The notes: generated from the letters alone by a model not told the origin. A stretch of 64,000 bases of DNA from Serripes groenlandicus (GCA_031761405.1 JASEVX010000011.1:26895527-26959526); one strand, 5' to 3'. Positions 9,490 to 20,398 are shown, counted from the first letter of the stretch. Made by a program: numbers and translations.

Positions 9490-11187
9490 ATGAGTACAAT
9501 TTTCTGTACAACGTGTGATCGGTCGTTCTGTAGTAGATACAATCTAATGAGACATGAGAGAAACAAACACTTTGAAGAACCATCTTCACATACAGACCAA
9601 AGATACTGGAATATATCACCAGGAGTACAACAATATGAGGGAGCGCCCGGAGCGCATTTGGGAGCTCCCGGAGCGCATTTGGGAGCGCCCGGAGCGCATT
9701 TGGGAGCTCCCGGAGCGCATTTGGGAGCGCCCGGAGCGCATTTGGGAGCGCCCGGAGCGCATTTGGGAGCTCCCGGAGCGCATTTGGGAGCGCCCGGAGC
9801 GCATTTGGGAGCTCCCGGAGCGCATTTGGGAGCGCCCGGAGCGCATTTGGGAGCGCCCGGAGCGCCCGTATTTAAGTTTAAACATCCGTGTACACTCGTT
9901 TTGTCTGGACCGAGTGGAAGTGGTAAATCGGTATTGACTAAGATGATATTGTGCCAAGATACAATCAAACCACCACCTCAGAGGATCATCTGGTGTTATA
10001 GTCAAAATCAACCATTATACGACGAAATCAAGACAGAATTGTCTAACGTTGAATTTGTGAGGGGTATTCCAGACTGTCTTGAACAAGATATGTATCTAGA
10101 CGTAAACGTGCGGAACTGCATCATATTAGATGATTTGATGGGAGAGGCGAAGAAGGATGAAAGAGTGGCTAATCTTTTTACTAAAGGATCTCATCATAGA
10201 AACTTGACGGTCATTTTCCTGACACAGAACGTTTTTCCTCAAGGAAAAGCGTGCCGAGATATCAGCCTTAATACAAAATATTTAATTGTGTTTAACAACC
10301 CAGTTGATAGACATCAAATTTCTGTACTGGCACGACGGATCTACCCTACCAGTAGTCACAGTTTCATGAATGTATATCGAAACGCCACAGAAAAGCCATA
10401 TGGACATCTCGTTATTGATCTTCAAGCCTCTACACCCGAATACATGCGACTTAGACCAAACATTTTTGAACAGAATGTATCAGTAGCTGAACACAAGTAT
10501 ATAAGTGATACTCCAGCGTATGATCAGCGAGGATATTCAGTTAAGAAAACTATAAGGGACACCCCTGTGGAGTACATAAAGAGTGATTCCAGCCTCGAGT
10601 CTGATAACAGTCTAGACATGCCCGTTTGCGACGATTGTGGTATCGTGTTTGGTGACGTTCATTCTTTACAAAATCATGTCAAACGATGGTGTAATAAGCG
10701 TTCTGCCACGGAGGATCACTCGGAAACGCCTCCATTAAAACGGTGGATATCCTATGACCAGAGCGAAGAAGATGTAAAAGATAAAGACAGCGAAGAACAC
10801 AAAGTGTTTGAAGTCATGTACCGTAAAGCTTCGAACAATAATGAAAAATCTTGGCGAAAAAAAGTGGAAAAGTATGAGCGAGATGGAATGTCCAATGACG
10901 AGGCCAAGAAAAAGGCAGACTCAAAAATAGTAGCGGAAGATACAACACATGTCTTACGTATGTATAGCCATCTGCTTCTCCACACATTCCAATTAGAACA
11001 CGGAGTCATTCACCAACGTGTCATGGAAGATGTACACGAACTCGTGTCCGAGGGAATGATACTAGAACAGGCCATACAGTCGGCCATTAAGAAACACAGT
11101 TATTTAATAGAAGGTATAGTGAAGTCTGAGAACGACGACGTTAGCTATGGTGGTAGCGACGACAGTGATGGTGAAGACATGCTATAA
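9490..11187 (+). CDS. Polinton/adintovirus-type packaging ATPase with N-terminal zinc finger, right copy (565 aa)
   Basis: This mirrors the left ATPase and translates identically except for ten GAHLGAP units instead of one between the zinc finger (residues 6-27) and the ATPase core. Walker A GPSGSGKS is therefore shifted by 63 residues to about 140-147, and Walker B CIILDDLM to about 209-216. The second Cys-rich finger and the acidic C-terminus are unchanged. The frame is kept because each added unit is 21 bp. Two intact copies in one non-autonomous element suggest recent insertion, selection, or arm-to-arm conversion. The packaging function is known for the family. Activity of this copy is not shown. 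Confidence 0.88.
   Translation: MSTIFCTTCDRSFCSRYNLMRHERNKHFEEPSSHTDQRYWNISPGVQQYEGAPGAHLGAPGAHLGAPGAHLGAPGAHLGAPGAHLGAPGAHLGAPGAHLGAPGAHLGAPGAHLGAPGAHLGAPGAPVFKFKHPCTLVLSGPSGSGKSVLTKMILCQDTIKPPPQRIIWCYSQNQPLYDEIKTELSNVEFVRGIPDCLEQDMYLDVNVRNCIILDDLMGEAKKDERVANLFTKGSHHRNLTVIFLTQNVFPQGKACRDISLNTKYLIVFNNPVDRHQISVLARRIYPTSSHSFMNVYRNATEKPYGHLVIDLQASTPEYMRLRPNIFEQNVSVAEHKYISDTPAYDQRGYSVKKTIRDTPVEYIKSDSSLESDNSLDMPVCDDCGIVFGDVHSLQNHVKRWCNKRSATEDHSETPPLKRWISYDQSEEDVKDKDSEEHKVFEVMYRKASNNNEKSWRKKVEKYERDGMSNDEAKKKADSKIVAEDTTHVLRMYSHLLLHTFQLEHGVIHQRVMEDVHELVSEGMILEQAIQSAIKKHSYLIEGIVKSENDDVSYGGSDDSDGEDML
9649..9858 (+). repeat. 21-bp coding minisatellite, 10 units, with a 5-unit higher-order period
   Basis: Units read ggagcgcatttgggagcNccc with N = T or G (GCT or GCG, both Ala). 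The ten units run T,G,T,G,G,T,G,T,G,G, exactly two copies of a five-unit block. This points to one duplication of a 105-bp block. The left arm has one unit (G type). Confidence 0.9.
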
Positions 11188-11257
11188 GGGGAAGAAAGTT
11201 ACAGCTAATAGCCAAAGATAAAACTATCACTCGCTGTGTACTTTACTTACGTCAACG

Positions 11258-11518
11258 ATGGATAGAGTAGAAATGTGGACACGACATTTTCAACGGATGG
11301 CCGAAGGGAAGTTGAAACCTAATCATAAAGGACAATACGTCGTGGAAAAAATTCAGATGGGTGGGACGATGAAAGAACCCACCATTAACTTTGTGACACC
11401 CGTGGCTCAAGCTGTTGAACTAGCCAAATCAGAGGTATCCAGTAAAAGACAACATACCATGATTGACAATGCGAAAAAGGGGTATCGAATACACGGAACA
11501 CCGGGACTACGTGACTAA
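11258..11518 (+). CDS. Small Polinton-type ORF adjacent to ATPase, right arm (86 aa)
   Basis: It has the identical translation to 7475-7735 and starts 70 bp after the ATPase stop. An AATAAA at 11678-11683 could end a shared transcript of ATPase and small gene, but no internal start signal was identified. The family assignment is as tentative as for the left copy. Confidence 0.6.
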   Translation: MDRVEMWTRHFQRMAEGKLKPNHKGQYVVEKIQMGGTMKEPTINFVTPVAQAVELAKSEVSSKRQHTMIDNAKKGYRIHGTPGLRD

Positions 11519-11677
11519 ATTATCGGAAAGAAAATGCCGGGGGGAGCCCTAAATTAACCACGTTTACAACATAACGGAACGGTTGACAGTTATTCATAGA
11601 CGTCATGGATGGAATATGAGACGAATTGACAATCATTTTTATCCCTTAATGAATCGTGATTTGTGAATACTGTGTTC

Positions 11678-11683
11678 AATAAA
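11678..11683 (+). terminator. Polyadenylation signal AATAAA, right arm
   Basis: AATAAA lies 160 bp after the 86-aa ORF stop in sense orientation. Its mirror is 7310-7315 on the minus strand. Confidence 0.45.
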
Positions 11684-11913
11684 TAGTGTTAGTTATTTTG
11701 ATTATGCGAACTACAATACTTGATTATATAATAAAATTGTAGAAATTGTATTCATGTCTTTGTTTTTTCATTTACCCCTTGCGCTGCTTATTTAAAGTAC
11801 AATGTCATGAAAACATTGATCGGATATCTTTCAACTTCGAATATACTCATATCTCAATGAGAGCTTTCGAATGATATACAAATTGTAAACATCGGTTCAG
11901 AACTAAGGAAGAT

Positions 11914-12126
11914 ATGACCATTGTAAAATATAATGACGACACTTCCGGTTTACAGACAGACCAAACTTCCGGTTTGACCTCCTCAATCGATAGAGTTTAC
12001 GAAACCCTTTTCAACGAATCCAAACACGACTACATTCGGACAAGAAATAAAGGAGTTATCGGCATTTACGCATTAAGAAGCCTTTTGACGCACTTTGACA
12101 CAAACACATATTTAAAACGACGATAA
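11914..12126 (+). CDS. Hypothetical 70-aa ORF, right arm
   Basis: Mirror of 6867-7079 with identical translation. No domain is recognisable, and it lies downstream of the AATAAA at 11678, so expression would need its own promoter. Possibly spurious. Confidence 0.25.
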   Translation: MTIVKYNDDTSGLQTDQTSGLTSSIDRVYETLFNESKHDYIRTRNKGVIGIYALRSLLTHFDTNTYLKRR

Positions 12127-13380
12127 CTAGAGAACTAATATTCGTAGGACCATAATTTTTTCATATATGAAAAGGGTGCAACGAGATCTTTCCAATGGTA
12201 TATCAAACTTGAGGATCGGGGCAAGTTCATTTTGGGGGTTTAAAAATCTCTCATATTACATAACTCGAAAACGGCTGAATATTTTCTCTACAACCCCGGG
12301 TTTAAATGAAAGCTTTTGGTGACCTCTATCATTTGGTAGCATAAAGAGAAAAAGTTAAAGCGTAAATAGTGAAATGAATTAGTAAAAACTGATTTGACGC
12401 TTTTAATGGGCTCCTTTTCCCGCTATATTTGAAATATGATCAATTTGGTAAAGTCGTGTATAACTTCACTGACACTTTTCAAGTGCAAATTCAAACATAA
12501 TAATAACTTTCATCATGAAGGATAAACTTTTGAACAGCAGTAGCAGTGTAAAGGGTTATTCTCAGGCAAGTGTTAACGTGCAGGTGTTCTTCAGACACTG
12601 TGGCGCCGTTTGGTTTAAAGCAGTCTATTCATCCATTGTCCACGTTTTCTTTGGCATTTCAATGCTATATTGTTCTCACACCTGTTGAGTTTCTGATGAA
12701 ATATCCGATAGCGATGGTGAAATATCGAATCTAAAAATAAATTGGGACATGCGCATCGGTCATTTGAGATCTGGACGTTCTAGAGGTAAGACGTTAAATT
12801 TATTGCTTTACCATACATGTTTGACTGCGTGCTTCGACTCGACTATATGACATACAAAAGGGATATATCGTGTTTAGCATTTCAAAAGGTCTTTGTCCGT
12901 ACTTCCGTCACCAAATGAACACAATCTGATGACTCTGATAATGGGTCAATGCTAACACACCTGAGAGCAATACGATGAGGGTTATGAGTTCGAAACTCTG
13001 TCAATATTCAGGTTTTGAAACCGCACTGTAAAGTGTTATTCTCAGACAAGTGTTAACACGTTCGTTGCAGATGTTCAGACGCAGACAGTATGGCGCCTTT
13101 AAATGAGATTAACTTTGTCATTTCAATGCTCTATTGTTGGTACACCTGGTCTGATGAAATATTCGATAGTGGTTGTGAAATATCGAAACTAAAAATAGAT
13201 CGGGACCTCTGTCATTTGAACTCTGGAGGCTCTAGAGGTAAGACGTTACATTTATTGCCATACATGTTTGACTATGTGCCGACTATACTAAAGGGATATA
13301 TCGTGTCGTATGGATGTTTCAGTTTCCCGAAACAATGTAGCAAAGGGTAGGTCGAATTTCTCCGCCAGCTCCAACACTTT

Positions 13381-13490
13381 CTAAATATAGACCCATGATG
13401 TCATTCTAAATATAGAACTATTAGAAATATCTATTTATAGTAAATGACATATAATCTATTTATAGAACATGACACATAATCTATTTATAA
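13381..13490 (-). promoter_or_regulatory. Mirror copy of the 25-bp-spaced MEF2-type array (right arm)
   Basis: This is the exact inverted counterpart of 5503-5612, beginning ctaaatatag at 13381. Having an array near each terminus is what a terminal replication, transposition or packaging site would need, but it follows automatically from the palindrome. Confidence 0.65.
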
Positions 13491-14033
13491 AAATATGGTG
13501 AAATACCGAGTCTAAAAATAGAGCGGGATCTCTGTCATTTGAACTGTGGACGCTCTAGAGGTAAGACGTTAAATTTATTGCTTTACCCTACATGTTTGAC
13601 TGCGTGCTTCGGCTCGACTATACGACATATTAAAGGGATATATCGTGTCGTATGGATGTCTCGTGTCAGGTTTCCCGAAACAATGTAGCAAAGGTTAGGT
13701 CGAATTTCCCCGCCATTATTTTCGAGGGTTCCAACAACATACCCGCTAGAATCTATTGGTAGAAGGCTAGAGACAAATCGTTGGTGGTCTCGCCCGAAGG
13801 GTGCTACCGAAACACTTGCTCCATTGTTAAAGCTTTCTAAATATAGACCCATGATGTCATTCTAAATATAGAACTAAAATGGACATGCGCAGTCATTGTA
13901 TAACTACAAAATGGCGTCCTCACTCGTGTCAATCCTTATATGCAAATGAGATACTATAAATAGTAACTAGGTCAACAAAATGGCCGCCGATTACGTCATC
14001 TTTGTTTGCACCTAAAGAGACCCCTATACTACT

Positions 14034-14039
14034 GCTGGA
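14034..14039 (+). repeat. Right 6-bp target-site duplication (GCTGGA)
   Basis: Exact repeat of 4954-4959, directly abutting the ACT-3' end of the element. Confidence 0.9.
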
Positions 14040-14835
14040 CATACTAACACAAAGTGAAATTGATCCTCAAAAACATAGCAGTTTCTACGAAAACAAATTA
14101 TACAGAATCTCAAGCAATAATTAATCTTTTGATGTCTGCTCTTTTCTACATTAAATCAATGACTAGAACATCTAACATTTGACAATATGGCGACGACTAT
14201 AATATGAGATATCCATAGAAAATTACATTTCTATACATCTAAAACCGATTTAAAGTGTTGATACTATTTTGACTTAGGTGAATCTCTGATCTTTTGCTGA
14301 AGCTTTTCGAGAGAGCAATCTGGAAGACATGTTTAAAGCACTTTAACAATTGACTTCAATTTCAAACATCGTCATTTATCCATACGTACCATGAACCATA
14401 CTCATATAACACATGTTTAATATTAGATACCCATGTCTTTCTGCCATTTTCATCTAGTCTTCTAAGCAAATGGTAGCATTGTTTATGATATCTTGTAGAA
14501 GGCAATTCTGTAAGTTGTATCCAGTACTTAATTTCATATATGTTACAGAAAAAGGATACCGCATTCACTTAAGGCGAAACAATCGGCGATAATTTGATTA
14601 AGACAACATATGCGTTTAAAAAATCAATGTGCATCCTCTCTGTGGCGTGACTACATTAATAACCCCAAATATCGGAATTAAAACAGAAAATAGGTTTGAT
14701 CATATAATCAAATAGTTTAAAAACATCTTTCTGATTAAAATGTCCAATTTTGTTCTGTCAGATATAGTGCCAGATTATAATCAAACATATAGCAATAAGA
14801 ACCAGCCACATGAGAGTATTATAAATCACACTAAA
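14040..14835. other. Unannotated flank between the palindromic element and duplication copy A
   Basis: AT-rich. Short ORFs on both strands show no domain, and no repeat family was recognised. Confidence 0.4.
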
Positions 14836-15397
14836 AAAAAAGCAGATATGGATTGTAGTGGTACAGACATAGTGGTACGGCAAACTAATGAACACACAAA
14901 TAGCAGTCGGGACAATGTCATATGAGAACGGAGAAGATATAACCAGAATAGAAAAATTGTCCAAGCAGACTTGGATTGTAGTGGTACAGACATAGTGGTA
15001 CGGCAAAATAATGAACACACAAATAGCAATCAGGACAATGTCATTTGAGATCAGAGAAGATATAACAAGAATAGAAAAATCGTCCTATGGTAATCTCAAC
15101 AAAAATTGCAAAAAGCGGCAAAAACCCGATGGTAAAATAATTTGGAATAAAACGCATGTATGTGTGTACTAAACAATACTCTAAGATGGCAATGCATTTT
15201 GAGCAGTCCCATGGTAAGGAAATAGAAGTAGCATTGGCTTTGGTCTACAATAACGATTCCTAAGAGAGAAGCAAGGCTTGGAAGATTCTCAGGCACAAAG
15301 GTGACTTCGCACACATCAAAGTGTTTGAAGAAGGAAATGGAGAAAAAATACATGTCAAAAGACCTCGAATTGAAACAGAAGGCACATCTTTTTTCAG

Positions 15398-15657
15398 TGT
15401 AAGCAGTGTTTCGGTACGTACTTGAAAAAAGGTGATTTGTAGAAACATGTGAAGTGAAAACACTCAGAAGAAAAACATGCAAATACGTCTGTACAAAGTG
15501 CATCATTAATGCCGGTGTCTGCTGCTTCGAGGCGAGAGTTCCGATAAAGATCTTAGACCGACTGACAAATAATGGACTTTCTTTGATTGCTCGTTCCGAT
15601 TTTGATATTGTAACATTTGGTCAAAGGCAGTTTCTTAAACATGCTAAAAACCCATGA
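15398..15657 (+). pseudogene. Zinc-finger gene fragment, copy A (broken)
   Basis: The first part reads in one frame as a Cys..Cys..His finger (CKQCFGTYLK) with in-frame stops at the 'gatttgtag' and 'gtgaagtga' positions. The conserved remainder (KILDRLTNNGLSLIARSDF, then FGQRQFLKH) is in another frame, so at least one frameshift separates them. The second motif block resembles a segment I associate with zinc-finger proteins of tyrosine-recombinase or other mobile-element type, a tentative recollection. No start or splice site is assignable. Confidence 0.55.
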
Positions 15658-16837
15658 TTCCAGTCACATTCGAAAGAAAAAACTGTCGATCCAAAGATCG
15701 CTAGCTTCAATCAAAGAGGATAAAACGATAATCTTAGCACACCATAAAGTAATATGGTTCTCTGAAAAAATGACAATTATAATATTCACTGATATTCATC
15801 GTCAACTATAAACAAATTAATTTATATCAATATAATAATAACATATCAGGATGGCCTTTGAACTTGTGAGGTAAGGTCGTTGAACAGTTTAACGTCATAG
15901 GAAATTTGTACCGATAAATGACAGCACAGTGTGACAGTCCAATATGAAGGCAGATTAAAAGTTTGGCTTAATTATTTGAGTCGTATCACACACATGCTTC
16001 ATACGCCGTGACAATATAATCCTAAGTTGAAATAATGCAGGTTTTTTGCAAAGGCTATGGCAATACTGTACGTCTCCATAAGATGTCCGAATATGCAGTA
16101 ATAATTTACTTATGCTGACAGTGTGTTTGTAAATGCGTCTACTTGTTCTAGAGCAGTAATAGTTTACAAGAATCAACTCTACTTTAAGGCCGACCAATAC
16201 TCCACAACCCAAGATATATATGATCCGCGTCTGGTAATGTCCGGATTATGTACATGTTAACGATCGCCATAAGCTGGTCAAAAGCGTGTTTTCATTGAAA
16301 GTAACGTCGTAACCCGGTCATAACATGACCCTCGGGAAATTCATCAACGTTTTGTTGACGTATTTCTATGATTTCTCCCGGGTAACCTATATTGGTGTTT
16401 CGATCTTCATTAGCCTTTCGGTTTATTTGTTTTGAGTGAATGAACATATGGATGGTTGAACACATGAGTTACTATTCCGACGTCAACAAAAATGCTTCAG
16501 GGAAAACAAGCTCGTGCAAGAGTTACGCATGATCTCATTTTATTTACTCGCTCCTGCGAATCTTAACTTGAATTAACAAGACGATAATTAATGTTGAACA
16601 AGTTTGATACCACTCAAGAATTAAGATGCCCCAAGGTTATGTAGGAATGATAGTGCGAATGATAAAACAATGGACGACTCACATCAAATGGAAAGGCTTT
16701 TAAGTATCAATGGTCGACTTAAACTGGCTTAGTGCAGCGTGTTAATGCTACGGTGTAATTATCTGACATACCCCATTCGTACGCACCTATTCTATTCGTT
16801 AGTGTTATCTAACGTGATCGGTTTGCTTTCCTGGCTG

Positions 16838-17075
16838 TTGATTGATTGATTGAGGCTTAACGCCGTTGTTCAACAATTGTTCAGTCATGTCACGGAGGCC
16901 AGCTCACCTACTCGTGTTTCCTAGCTTTTTTACACAAGTACTCCACTCAACATACTTTCCAAGCAACTGACTGCTTTTCCATATAGACTGTTGCTCATAG
17001 GTGAAAGACGAATGTAGTTTGTCACTTTCCCTGGCAGTAGGGAATCGCGGATACGGGAACTCGCCATACGCTCTA
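16838..17075 (-). mobile_element. SINE fragment ('TTAACGCCGTT' family), copy A
   Basis: It begins 'gattgattgaggcttaacg' and retains 'cagtcatgtcacggaggcca' and 'cttttccatatagactg'. The tRNA-like head is missing. It pairs with 21694-21975 in copy B, so the SINE inserted before the duplication. Confidence 0.65.
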
Positions 17076-17114
17076 CTGCCGTATTGTACCGACTGATCGT
17101 CACCATTGAACATT

Positions 17115-17810
17115 TAGCCTTCGAGGTATCTCAGAAGTTCATGGACTTTTCTCATAAGTTTTGTTTTAACAGATATAATTACTTGTTATTAACTTTAAAC
17201 AATCTTTGGTCTTCATGGAATGAAATAAATGTAAAATTGGTGAATTTACATTCATATTATACCTATAATACGTTTCTATGGAAACCTAGTAACGTGCACC
17301 CGGCGCAGACCAATTACAAGCATTTTTTTCTCCTAAATACGCAAACTAGTAAGTTCTCGCCGTGTGTTTTACGCGCAATTTCGTCTGCCGTTAATGCAAA
17401 CATGACGTGGGATAATGTGGGTCGCCATTAGTGCGTTTGTTTCAATAAATGAAAAATAATATTTTATAGAATTTTCTGAGTAATAACGAAGAGATATTAA
17501 ATTTTGTATCGGTATAAGTAATTGTTCTTTTTGTTATATATTATGAACGTTAGGAGAAAAGTCCACTAACTTCTGAGACACCCCTCGTACATACGCTTTC
17601 TGACGCCTTTAATTTAAACATTATTTATTTTACATCGATTGCGAAGCAAGCTTTCAGCTTCTATTAATCACGCTCGATGACTGCTTCCTGGAGACTTAAC
17701 CAGTACTCGCGCCGTTTGTGTGGAAAAATCCCAAAGTCAGGACCCGCTCATCACTGAACTCGAACCAAGGACCTTTGATACGAGAGGCCGACGCTCTACC
17801 TCTGCACCAC
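17115..17810. other. ~700 bp present only in duplication copy A
   Basis: Replaces a short junction in copy B ('gaccattaagcctttg', near 21979). It contains a 115-aa ORF that begins before the insert (17084-17431) without recognisable domain, AT-rich sequence and a tRNA-like segment at 17740-17815. It is either an insertion in A or a deletion in B. Confidence 0.5.
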
Positions 17811-17815
17811 TGTCT
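17740..17815 (-). mobile_element. tRNA-like segment, probably a SINE head
   Basis: The minus strand reads 'gtggtgcagaggtagagcg' (box-A-like), then 'ggttcgagttc' (box-B-like) about 30 bases on, the spacing of a tRNA-derived Pol III promoter. The cloverleaf pairing is poor and no discrete tRNA ends were seen, so it is not called a tRNA gene. Confidence 0.5.
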
Positions 17816-18080
17816 TCTGACGCCTTTGAAGCTGATAACTTTTGAAAACATTGTGGCAAATGGTGCTCTTAATGAGCAATTTCTCAATTTGTCCACATTG
17901 TTTCCAACTCTATTCAATGAATATAATTTGACTTAAAATATTCCATTATGTTGTTGATTTGTTTTCAAATTCGTCTACAGCAGGTTTGTTGTATGTGGAA
18001 AAGGGGGGTACAAAAGCGTGGTCGACTACGGTAAAGCATTATATTTAGTGACCAGTCACGTTTTAACCACCTTTTAAGAA

Positions 18081-19637
18081 CAAAAGGGCCATGATGGCCC
18101 TGGAATAGCTCACCTGAATTATGGGCTTGTAGGAATCAGAAATGGGTCCTCACTACGAAAGCTTATTGTTTCTTTTTACTAAATATGTTGCAGAAGTAGC
18201 CAAAGATATTACTCTGACATAAGGAGATTTCAGTCCTTGATGTAAGATAATTTGTTAACCATGTTTTCAAACAGAACAATCTGGTTATTAGTTAGGCGAA
18301 GGTCAGCGGACTGGCGTCAACTTTCTTTGTCCAGACCATATTTGTGTCTTGCACTGACATATTTTAAGACAAATTTAAACAATTGTTCAGCATAAGTGAA
18401 TGGTTTGCAGGAGCATGACCCAGGTCTGTAGCTCTAATGTCAAGGCCACACTTAGAGACTGAAAGTCAAAATGGGTACAATAGGCCTTGTCCGGACCATA
18501 TTCATGTATTGAAGGATATTAAAATAACTTGACACAATTGTTCAACATGATGAGACAGTGTGCAAGCACATGGGGTGCTATAGGCCTAGTCTGCGCTGTA
18601 ACTTTCTCATGCATTGAAATGACTTAGAACAATTGTTTTACAAGATGACGTGCATGCACATTACCCTTGTCTGTAGGTAAACTTTTGAGTTTGAAGGTAA
18701 AATTTGGGTACAATATGCCTCGTTTGGGCTATGACTTCTCCATGCATTAAAATATGTTATATAACTTGTTACAATTGTTAACAATGACAAGACCAAGGTC
18801 ACGCTTAGAGGTTGATGGTAACTGTTTTGTTAAATAAACCTTTTTTTAAATTCCTATTGGTAAACAAACTTAGAAATGTTCTCGGGATTTATTCTGGAGT
18901 TTCATTACTTTTTATTTTTAATTTACATCTGGAAAACCTGATTTTACATTGAATTTCAACGTTTCTTGTTGATGAATTTAAACACAAAGGGACAAGTTAA
19001 AGTACCCAGATTAAGTCTTGCACCTTGTCTGTAACAGGTTAAAGAATGGTTGAGTGACTATTTAAGTACCTTTACGCTTTTAAACATGGATCTGTATTTA
19101 GCCCGTGTTGCAAAAATTAGGCTGCCATGAATATTAATGATTTCACAGTATTTATTCCTACGAACGAGAAGAGTTTTTTTATATTTTGAGGTCTAGGATG
19201 CCTTAAAATAAATGAACCCACCATTTGGTATAGTTATCTTCTTTCCATTCAATAACAAACATACTCTATTTTCCATCACTTCTTCATCTATTTTAAACAG
19301 CTTTTCTGTATAAGTTTAAAAAACTGACAGAACTGCTATAGGATATATGTTTTTGTTGCAAAAACAACCTTCTAGTGTTATTGTTATCTTACCATTTTTG
19401 CAGCAAGGAACAATCCGAGGATTACTTTGATGTAGCCGAGGATGATTCTGCTTGGATTAGAATTCTTTGAACAAGTTTGAAAGAGATCCACCCAAGAAAC
19501 ATTCTTCTCAAATTATTTTGAAATTGGTTAATTGGTTTAGGAGAAGTCGTTTGTAGTACAATGTGAACGGACGGACGACGACGGACGGTGAGCGATCACA
19601 AAAGCTCAACTTGCACTTCGTGCATAGGTGAGCTAAA
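18081..19637 (+). mobile_element. Pearl-like element (family 1 ends) between the duplication copies
   Basis: It opens 'acaaaagggccatgatggcc' and closes with 'cacttcgtgcataggtgagc' and TAAAAA, the termini shared with 28829-30279. Internal units carry 'caaggccacacttagag' and 'acaattgttcaacat'-type phrases. Near 19320-19447 it contains the truncated acidic-exon fragment also found at 3442-3640. A 'gacggacgacgacggacgg' tract precedes the 3' end. Confidence 0.65.
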
Positions 19638-20090
19638 AAGCAGATATGGATTGTTGTGGTACAGACATAGTGGTACGGCAAAATAATGAACACACAAATA
19701 GCAGTCAGGACAATGTCATATGAGAAGAGACAAGATATAATCAGAGTAGAAAAATCGTCCAATCGTAATCTCAACAAAAATTGCCAACGTATATATGTTA
19801 CAAAAAGCGGCAAAACCCCGGATGGTAAAATAATTTGTAATAAAACGCATGCATGTGTGTACTAAACAATACTCTAAAATAGTAAGGCATTTTGAGCAGT
19901 CCCAAGGTAAGGAAATAGAAGTAGCATGGACTTTGGTCTAAAATAACGACTCCTAAGAGAGAAGCAATGCTTGGAAGAATCTTAGGCACAAAGGTGACTT
20001 CGCACACATCAAAGTGGTTGAAGAAGGAAATGATGAAATAATACCTGTCAAAAGACCTCGAATTGAAACAGAAGGCACCTCTTTTTTAAG

Positions 20091-20398
20091 TGTAAGCAGT
20101 GTTTCGGTACGTACTTGAAAAACGGTGATTTGTGGAAACATGTGAAGTGAAAACACCCAGAAGAAAAACATGCAAATACGTCTGTACAAAGTGCATCATT
20201 AATGCCGGTGTCTGCTGCTTCGAGGCGAGAGTTCCGATAAAGATCTTAGACCGACTGACAAATAATGGACTTTCTTTGATTGCCCGTTCCGATTTTGATA
20301 TTGTAACATTTGGTCAAAGGCAGTTTCTTAAACATGCTAACAACACATATGATTCCAGTCACATTCGACAGAAAAACTGTCGATCAAAATATCGCTAG
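20091..20398 (+). pseudogene. Zinc-finger gene fragment, copy B (broken)
   Basis: It is slightly better preserved than copy A: the finger reads through GDLWKHVK where copy A has a stop. The TGA after HVK and the frameshift before the KILDRLTNNG block are shared, so the gene was already dead before duplication. The later part continues to YDSSHIRQK before degenerating. Confidence 0.55.

Larger units (their letters stand above)
4960..14033. mobile_element. Giant palindromic Polinton/Maverick-derived element
   Basis: The 9,074 bp element begins AGTAGTATAGGGGTC and ends with the exact complement. It is inverted-symmetric over nearly its whole length: left arm 4960-9378, loop 9379-9425, right arm 9426-14033. 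The arms differ in length by about 190 bp. That difference is explained by nine extra 21-bp minisatellite units in the right ATPase gene. Each arm carries, from the centre outwards, an intact packaging-ATPase gene, an 86-aa ORF and AT-rich repeat modules. The 6-bp target duplication and 5'-AG ends fit Polintons. No pPolB, retroviral-type integrase, protease or capsid gene is present, so it must be non-autonomous. An assembly artefact is unlikely because the palindrome stops exactly at the target duplications. Confidence 0.88.
9426..14033 (-). repeat. Right arm of the palindrome
   Basis: This is the inverted copy of the left arm, about 190 bp longer because of the 21-bp minisatellite expansion at 9649-9858. 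Near-identity of the arms means either recent formation or ongoing gene conversion. Confidence 0.9.
14836..18150 (+). repeat. Segmental duplication, copy A
   Basis: This matches 19636-22310 in the same order and orientation, by eye clearly diverged but with long identical runs (for example 'gtaccgattttgat' and 'gaacatatggatggttgaac' regions). Copy A has an extra ~126-bp tandem copy at 14840-15090. It lacks about 140 bp that copy B has near 21212-21350. It carries about 700 extra bases at 17115-17810. Both copies include a zinc-finger gene fragment, a SINE and a MITE-like tail, and then run into ACAAGAG or ACAAAAG-type elements. Confidence 0.8.

Noticed and set aside
4960..14033. Palindrome as a sequencing artefact (missed-adapter or chimeric long read)
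   Set aside because: Such artefacts mirror the flanks as well. Here symmetry stops exactly at a 6-bp duplication, flanks differ, and the arms differ by a 189-bp repeat expansion. Not fully excluded without reads.
16320..16390. Hairpin near 'cgggaaattcatcaacg' as a regulatory RNA
   Set aside because: Short, imperfect, and present in the second duplication copy only as part of the duplicated block; no further support.
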